From contig CALIDI010000039.1 of the NCBI GenBank assembly GCA_938023035.1, forward strand, positions 1 to 38,239: 38,239 bases of DNA, written 5' to 3'. A program made the translations under genes and the position numbers. The stretch comes from an uncultured Leptolyngbyaceae cyanobacterium. Its GTDB lineage: Bacteria > Cyanobacteriota > Cyanobacteriia > Leptolyngbyales > Leptolyngbyaceae. This document shows positions 33,628 to 38,239 of the stretch, one piece after another. Under the pieces are notes generated by a model. It was not told where the DNA came from and did not search any database. It was given only the letters and a program-made list of their open reading frames with translations. Every line of letters starts with the position of its first letter. Position 1 is the stretch's first letter.

Positions 33628-34329
33628 ATGAACTTTAAACCAAATTTAAAGGCACTTAGCTTTAACGCTGCACTTGTGACGGCTCTGGCAACCGCAGGTA
33701 GTACATGGATGGCATCATCTGCTGTTGCCGCTACTATTACCCCTGGTAGCAAGCTAAATCTCTCAGAGATTAGCACTGGCGGCGTTAATTTTGTTTCTTC
33801 TCCGACACCAAAGTTAGATTTCTTTCCCAATGTAAGTTTGTTTGGCACACCATTGGGGCAACCCGTGGGAATTGGTGCTAGTACAGGAACCTTTGCGGGC
33901 GCAACCAGTTTGCCATTGCCACTTGCCCAAATTAAGGATATTGATCTCGTTGCCATGGGCGGCGGAGTTTACAATCTGGCTGCTCCAATTACGAACTTCC
34001 TGAGTGGCATTGATATTGGTGGCATTTTTACGGGGCCACCTGGGGGCGATGATGTGCAATTTGACCTTACGGAGTTTGTGTTCAACTCTACAACGGGCGA
34101 TAGCACGTTGCTAAAGGGGATATTCAAAAGTGGATCGTTTAGCATCGCAGGAATCGGGCGGTTGACTTCTCAAACAAATTTGGGTAGCCCCAGCAGCTAC
34201 TCTCTATCGATTACGGCTGTTCCGACTCCTGCGCTGTTACCCGGTTTACTGGGCTTTGGCGTTGCCGCGTTGCGGAAGCGTAAGTTGGAGGCGGCTGCGG
34301 TAGAGGCTGACGCTGAAGGCTCAGTATAA
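33628..34329 (+). CDS. secreted PTPA-CTERM sorting-domain protein
   Basis: 233 residues. A signal peptide is clear: a basic start MNFKPNLK, a hydrophobic core and cleavage after AVA near residue 35. The mature part is rich in Gly, Ser, Thr and Pro with no catalytic motif. The C-terminal sorting signal is TAVPTPALLPGLLGFGVAAL followed by RKRK, the PTPA-CTERM pattern of cyanobacteria (a PEP-CTERM relative: short Pro motif, helix, basic cluster). A 14-residue acidic tail after the basic cluster is longer than usual. Such proteins are taken to be exported and processed at the envelope by an exosortase-like enzyme, often together with extracellular polysaccharide. A terminator follows at 34433. 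Confidence 0.88.
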   Translation: MNFKPNLKALSFNAALVTALATAGSTWMASSAVAATITPGSKLNLSEISTGGVNFVSSPTPKLDFFPNVSLFGTPLGQPVGIGASTGTFAGATSLPLPLAQIKDIDLVAMGGGVYNLAAPITNFLSGIDIGGIFTGPPGGDDVQFDLTEFVFNSTTGDSTLLKGIFKSGSFSIAGIGRLTSQTNLGSPSSYSLSITAVPTPALLPGLLGFGVAALRKRKLEAAAVEADAEGSV

Positions 34330-34432
34330 ATCCTGAGTTGAATCAACTTTTTTCAGGGCCAGGATAGGGTTTTGATTTTTTAGGAGACTATTGCCGCCTG
34401 CAACTTGGTTGACATCCGAGTTTATGTAGACT

Positions 34433-34486
34433 TAGCTGTACCGATTTCCTCAAGCATCGGTGCAGCTATTTCTTAGCTATTTCTTT
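34433..34486 (+). terminator. strong intrinsic terminator of the PTPA-CTERM gene
   Basis: TAGCTGTACCGAT (34433-34445) pairs with ATCGGTGCAGCTA (34456-34468): a 13-bp stem with one G-U pair and a 10-nt loop, followed by a T-rich tail (TTTCTTAGCTATTTCTTT). It lies about 100 bp after the stop. Confidence 0.85.
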
Positions 34487-34854
34487 AAGTAAGATTTCAC
34501 CGGTCGCGATCGCCATTCATCTCTGCACGATTGCAGGTAATGCAGATGCGGACATTAGCGATTTTGCCAGATCGCGTCAGGTTTTTAGCGCTTGCAAACG
34601 CAGCAAGGCAGGAGAGCGGGTGTAGGGCTTGAGCCGCTCGTTGTTGTTTTGGCAAGGTTATTTTGGCAAGACATGTGGGGAAACATCTGCGTAGGCCGCG
34701 ATCGCGCGTGCATCCATCCGCTTCTGCTGGCAGAACAGTGGTCAAGACAGGCAGTCGAGCATTCAATATTCAATAACTTTCCTGAGATAACGCCGATGCA
34801 TCCGTAGAGAAGGGGAGGAGGATCGATCCGGTATGCGGGTGATGTAGGTTTTTA
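34487..34854. other. intergenic region upstream of the glycosyltransferase gene
   Basis: About 370 bp, with several HIP1-like sites and no supported gene. It should carry the glycosyltransferase promoter; GGGGAGGAGG at 34812-34821 is too far from the ATG to be its ribosome site. Confidence 0.45.
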
Positions 34855-36039
34855 ATGAAGATTTTGTTTCTTGATCAAAGTGGCAAACTCGGTGGGGCCG
34901 AACTGTTTCTGCTGGATTTGGCCACAGCCTATCGCGATCGCAGTTTAGTCGGCCTATTTGCAGATGGTTCTTTTCATACTGCCCTGCAGCAACGGGCCAT
35001 TCCAGTGCAGGTGCTCGCCCAGCAAAATTTAGCAATTCGTAAGGAAAGTGGACTTTGGCAGAGTCTGCGCCAACTAGGGCAGGTGCTGCCCCTAATCCAA
35101 CAAGTGAGCCAAATCAGTCGCAACTATGACGCGATTTATGCCAATACTCAAAAAGCCTTTGTGGTAGGAGCGATCGCCAGCCTTCTAAGTCGCCGCCTAT
35201 TGATCTATCATTTGCACGACATTCTTTCTACAGACCACTTTAGCCCAACCAACCTGCGGCTAGCAGTGACTCTAGCCAATCGCCTGGCCACGTTAGTGAT
35301 CTGCAATTCCCAGGCAACGCTAGAAGCGTTTGTGGCGGCTGGAGGCAACCCTCAACTGGCCCATGTTGTTTACAACGGCTTCGCCCTAGAAAACTATGCT
35401 GACTTACCCTCTAACCGGGAAACCTTACGACAGCAACTGGGCCTCACCAATGATTGGGAGCAGAACGCATCCACCTGTTTTGTGGTGGGTCATTTCAGCC
35501 GCCTTTCTCCCTGGAAAGGACAACATATTTTGATTGAGGCGCTAACCCACTGTCCAGATAATGTGGTTGCACTGTTGGTAGGGGATACGTTATTCGGAGA
35601 AACAGCCTATGTTGAGCAACTCCATCAGCAGATTGAACAACTGGGACTACAACGCCGGGTCAAGTTTTTAGGCTTTCGTCAGGATGTTGCCCCGCTGATG
35701 GCAGCCTGTGACTTGGTAGCCCACACATCCACAGCCCCAGAACCCTTTGGCCGGGTGATTGTTGAAGCCATGCTTTGTGGCACGCCTGTTGTAGCAGCCC
35801 AGGCAGGCGGGGCTATGGAATTAGTCGAACCAGACGTTACAGGCTGGTTGGTGCCACCAGGGCAACCCATGAAGCTGGCAGAGTCTATTAACATCTGTTA
35901 CCACCAGCCAGATGTTGCTGGGGCGATCGCCCAGCGGGCCAAGCAATTCGCCCAGGCCCAATTCAACTGGGCAACAATCCAACAGCAAATCGATCGACTA
36001 CTAAAGAAAGCACTGTTTTGTACCTTAGATAATGGATGA
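34855..36039 (+). CDS. GT4-family glycosyltransferase
   Basis: 394 residues, GT-B fold. The N-terminal domain starts MKILFLDQSGKLGGAELFL, with the glycine-rich acceptor-side loop. The C-terminal donor domain has FVVGHFSRLSPWKGQHILIEA, a strand VKFLGFRQDV, and EPFGRVIVEAMLCGTPVVA, the E-x7-E motif that binds the nucleotide-sugar. No transmembrane segment; it acts at the inner face of the membrane or in the cytosol. It probably adds a sugar to a polysaccharide or lipid-linked intermediate. Closeness to hps genes and the PTPA-CTERM protein fits exopolysaccharide synthesis, but the donor sugar and acceptor are not deducible. Confidence 0.92.
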   Translation: MKILFLDQSGKLGGAELFLLDLATAYRDRSLVGLFADGSFHTALQQRAIPVQVLAQQNLAIRKESGLWQSLRQLGQVLPLIQQVSQISRNYDAIYANTQKAFVVGAIASLLSRRLLIYHLHDILSTDHFSPTNLRLAVTLANRLATLVICNSQATLEAFVAAGGNPQLAHVVYNGFALENYADLPSNRETLRQQLGLTNDWEQNASTCFVVGHFSRLSPWKGQHILIEALTHCPDNVVALLVGDTLFGETAYVEQLHQQIEQLGLQRRVKFLGFRQDVAPLMAACDLVAHTSTAPEPFGRVIVEAMLCGTPVVAAQAGGAMELVEPDVTGWLVPPGQPMKLAESINICYHQPDVAGAIAQRAKQFAQAQFNWATIQQQIDRLLKKALFCTLDNG

Positions 36040-36152
36040 GAGCAGTCATACTCTCTATACAACAGGTTTCTAGCCCCCGCTCATCTGCTGTTCTCCTATT
36101 GCTCCCACCCGCAACCCCGCTTTCATACAACAGCCCCACTGTGAAAACAAAG

Positions 36153-36413
36153 TCAACCCTTGCCCGGTGAATTTGGGTTTTCAGCCACACCACAAACTCG
36201 ATTGGCATAAATCACCAATTGGGAGCGGTTCCGCAGATTGAAGCAATTGAGCAGGTGAGCCACGTGAGTTCTAACAGTGCCCTCTGAAATATAAAGCAAT
36301 TGGACCATATCCCGATTGGTATAGCCCAGATTAACCAGTTGCAAGGCTTCTTGCTCTCGTAGGGTAAGGTTAGAGGGCGTAGAAGGCTCTGGTATTATTA
36401 AGCCGCCAGTCTC
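36153..36413 (-). pseudogene. LuxR/NarL-type HTH remnant, no receiver domain or clear start
   Basis: A complete LuxR-type DNA-binding domain can be read: LTLREQEALQLVNLGYTNRD, SEGTVRTHVAHLL, LRNRSQLVIYA. The frame is blocked by the TGA at 36414-36416, which is the stop codon of the VOC gene, and between that stop and the HTH there is no ATG, GTG or TTG before the TTG at 36344, which would remove the first helix. So the sensing or receiver part is gone and the fragment lies exactly in frame behind the VOC gene. It is most simply a deletion or recombination scar of a response regulator gene. Confidence 0.7.
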
Positions 36414-36899
36414 TCAGCCACAACGTGCCGCATTGATCGCAGCAATGTCAATCTTTTGCATCGTCATCATCGCATTGAACGCACGCTTAGCAGCAGCAGG
36501 GTCGGGATCGGTGAGCGCTTCTGTCAGCGCCAGCGGCGTGATCTGCCATGACAATCCCCACTTGTCCTTACACCAACCACAGGCACTCTCTTGTCCACCA
36601 TTACCGACGATCGCATTCCAGTAGCGATCCGTCTCGGCTTGATCAGCGGTTGCAATCTGAAACGAGAACGCCTCGTTATGCTTAAACGCAGATCCTCCAT
36701 TAAGACCGAGGCAGGGAATGCCCATTAAGGTAAACGAGACAATTAACACATCTCCTTCCTTCCCCGACGGAAAGTCGCCCGGCGCGCATTGCACAGTGTC
36801 AACAGAAGAATCTGGAAAGATAGCGGCGTAAAATCGTGCCGCTTCCTCGGCACCCCCGTCATACCAAAGGCAAACCGTGTTTTTTGCTATCTTTGTCAT
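36414..36899 (-). CDS. VOC-superfamily protein, PhnB/3-dmu-9_3-mt type
   Basis: 161 residues, ATG with GGAG about 7 nt before it. The family signature is NTVCLWYDGGAEEAARFYAAIFPDS at the N-terminus, then FTLMGIPCLGLNGG, FSFQIATADQAETDRYWNAI and CGWCKDKWGLSWQITP; this is the PhnB-like branch of the glyoxalase/bleomycin-resistance (VOC) fold. Metal ligands cannot be assigned by eye, and enzymatic activity is not assured in this branch. The stop codon lies in frame with the LuxR-type remnant downstream. Confidence 0.88.
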   Translation of the reverse strand: MTKIAKNTVCLWYDGGAEEAARFYAAIFPDSSVDTVQCAPGDFPSGKEGDVLIVSFTLMGIPCLGLNGGSAFKHNEAFSFQIATADQAETDRYWNAIVGNGGQESACGWCKDKWGLSWQITPLALTEALTDPDPAAAKRAFNAMMTMQKIDIAAINAARCG

Positions 36900-37012
36900 G
36901 CCGCTTCTCCATTAAGTTTAGAATGAATGACCCTAAAGACTTTAGTGCATCCTACTGGTTAACATCTGCCCTAAGGAATGAGAGTTTTGTAACCTGAAGT
37001 TTCACCAAAAAG

Positions 37013-37065
37013 AAGATAGAGCCATTCCTCGGTTTCCTCTGTATCTCTGTGGTAGAACCCTAAGT
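37013..37065. repeat. dispersed repeat family 1, copy 3
   Basis: Contains AGATAGAGCCATTCCTCGG, TTTCCTCTGTATCTCTGTGG and TAGAACCCTAA. Degenerate relative of 1331-1415 and 23171-23240. Confidence 0.55.
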
Positions 37066-37124
37066 TTTTTCGGTTTATTTAATTCACAATCCTAACCAAA
37101 TGCGAAATAAATTCGCTCTTCAAG

Positions 37125-37505
37125 CTATTTCATTGAGTGCAAGCCAAACATGTTGCCTTCGGAATCTACAGCTAGAGAAATAAAGCCATATTCGCCAATG
37201 GACATCTTAGGCTTTTGGACACGGCCACCAGCTGCTGCGACTTTAGATGCCTCGACTGCACAATCTTCACACGAAAAATAAATCAAAGTACTATTGCCAC
37301 CAGCCTTAAAACCCTCCATTTTGACAAGGGCACCACTCACACCGGGCTTCTCCATATCTGACGGAAATGACAGCATTTCGATACTGGTATCGCCAGGGTC
37401 ACTCAATATATCCAAATTCACACCAAGCACAGATTCGTAAAACTTCTTGGCCCTGGCTAAATCATCTACATAGATTTCAAACCAGACTACAGGATTCTTG
37501 GTCAT
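37125..37505 (-). CDS. VOC-family protein (glyoxalase/bleomycin-resistance fold)
   Basis: 126 residues. The ATG (MTKNPVVWFEIYVDDL) is chosen because AGGAG stands eight bases before it; an alternative start adds five residues. Signatures are EIYVDDLARAKKFYESVLG, VSGALVKM, IYFSCEDCAVEASKVAAAGG, and the closing FISLAVDSEGNMFGLHS. It resembles small VOC proteins of unknown substrate. Same strand as the other VOC gene but about 225 bp upstream of it and separated by a repeat, so probably transcribed separately. Confidence 0.88.
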   Translation of the reverse strand: MTKNPVVWFEIYVDDLARAKKFYESVLGVNLDILSDPGDTSIEMLSFPSDMEKPGVSGALVKMEGFKAGGNSTLIYFSCEDCAVEASKVAAAGGRVQKPKMSIGEYGFISLAVDSEGNMFGLHSMK

Positions 37506-37976
37506 AAAGTTTCTCCTCAATCATTATTAATTTGCCTAAAATTTGTGCGACTGAAGCACAGTTGATCAGCCACGCGTACAGCATTCATCGCTCCAGTAAG
37601 GTGCAAGCGATACCTGTGGCAAAAGCCTTTTCAACGTTTGTTAGATTTCATCAAATTGGTGAGCGTTGTAGTGCGTCAAAACAGCTATGGGACACCGGGC
37701 GCATATCACTTTTGCCCTCACCCTAAACCCCTCTCCCACATTGAGAGAGGAAGTTTGAGATGGCTTGGATCCTTCTCCTAGGCTAGGAGAAGGGGCTGGG
37801 GGATAAGGGCCTGAAAAGATACATGCTCTCTAGTACATCACCGTTCAAGCTAGAACAAGCGTACCATGAATTAAAGTCTGTCTACTGATATCTTTCACCA
37901 ATACAGGCGAATTACTTTTCTTGAGAGCCAATAAATGAGAGAAAAGGGCGTGAAGTAACAAAAATCTCCAAGAACA
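37506..37976. other. intergenic region with dispersed repeat
   Basis: No supported gene in about 470 bp. Copy B of dispersed repeat family 2 fills 37701-37830, just before the decayed transposase. Confidence 0.6.
37701..37830. repeat. dispersed repeat family 2, copy B
   Basis: Starts GCATATCACTTTTGCCCTCACCC, contains the hairpins CCTCTCCCACATTGAGAGAGG and CTTCTCCTAGGCTAGGAGAAG, and ends GGGGATAAGGGCCTG. Same orientation and same order of parts as 15503-15660, without its 25-base insertion. Confidence 0.85.
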
Positions 37977-38239
37977 GTGGCATCTATTCTTGTAAACACC
38001 CAATCGCTAGCCTACACCCTGCTCGGCTTGATGCCGACTACTTACCAATGTGAGAGCCTACAAGCCTTATTGGGGCTGTTTCTCGAAGCTCAAGGGCCCC
38101 CATTGCCCTAGCACCGTTCGATGAAGTCTGCTGGGGCATTAAGTCGGTTTTTGAATCAGTTTTTGAATCAGTATGGCTGGTCAACCCGACAGGTGATACT
38201 TGTGGTTCGACAAGCATTCCTCAAGCAACTGTTGCAGGA
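37977..38239 (+). pseudogene. decayed transposase N-terminus, cut by window edge
   Basis: Reading from a possible GTG at 37977 gives LLGLMPTTYQCESLQALLGL, then FLEAQGPPLP, an in-frame TAG at 38109-38111, then HRSMKSAGALSRFLNQ and YGWSTRQVILVVRQAFLKQL, continuing to the edge. This resembles the N-terminal part of cyanobacterial insertion-sequence transposases. Besides the stop, a 12-bp exact duplication TTTTTGAATCAG (38148-38159 and 38160-38171) repeats FLNQ. The IS family cannot be named with confidence and the rest lies outside the window. Confidence 0.6.

Noticed and set aside
34497-34807. Short open frames before the glycosyltransferase gene
   Set aside because: Overlapping frames on both strands with no ribosome site or domain; treated as non-coding.
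1-38239. CRISPR arrays, tRNA, rRNA, prophage genes
   Set aside because: No regularly spaced repeats, no T-loop GGTTCGAATCC-type signal and no phage structural genes were found on reading both strands.

Overview
The window comes from a cyanobacterium. The octamer GCGATCGC (HIP1) recurs throughout, and it carries psaK (photosystem I), a protein with a PTPA-CTERM-type tail, and the hpsABCD genes of the hormogonium polysaccharide secretion locus. The hps locus points to a motile filamentous strain; the PTPA-CTERM protein suggests a Leptolyngbya-like lineage, which is inference. There is no rRNA, recognisable tRNA, CRISPR array or prophage.

Layout. 1-5.6 kb: the 3' part of murF, then a minus-strand cluster of rph, a Tat-signal caspase homologue and a formylglycine-generating-enzyme-like (SUMF1) protein. 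Both of the latter have lost catalytic residues. 5.7-11.2 kb: a two-gene plus-strand unit, an ORC/KAP-like AAA ATPase overlapping a fusion of a RecB/AddB-type iron-sulfur nuclease with an FtsK-type DNA motor; a multi-winged-helix gene faces it convergently. This is the best candidate here for an undescribed system. 11.3-15 kb: argB, two small proteins and a histidine kinase homologue with a degraded ATP-binding domain. 15.8-23 kb: a MalK-type ABC ATPase, secA, a membrane-anchored dihaem cytochrome c, a GNAT acetyltransferase, psaK (TTG start) and a rhomboid protease.

23.8-32.7 kb: hpsA (1990 aa) followed by the pseudopilins hpsB, hpsC and a GspH/FimT-type protein (probably hpsD), a type II secretion/type IV pilus-like assembly needed for slime export and gliding. 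32.7-36 kb: a long leader, a secreted PTPA-CTERM protein with a clear intrinsic terminator, and a GT4 glycosyltransferase. 36-38.2 kb: a LuxR-type HTH remnant in frame behind a VOC protein, a second VOC protein, a dispersed hairpin repeat and a decayed transposase cut by the window edge.

Non-coding content includes three families of dispersed or tandem repeats, three terminator-like hairpins with T-tracts, a structured region before the GNAT gene, and a leader with repeated CTACCTAC/GTAGGTAG words before the PTPA-CTERM gene. All assignments rest on reading motifs by eye; no similarity search was run.
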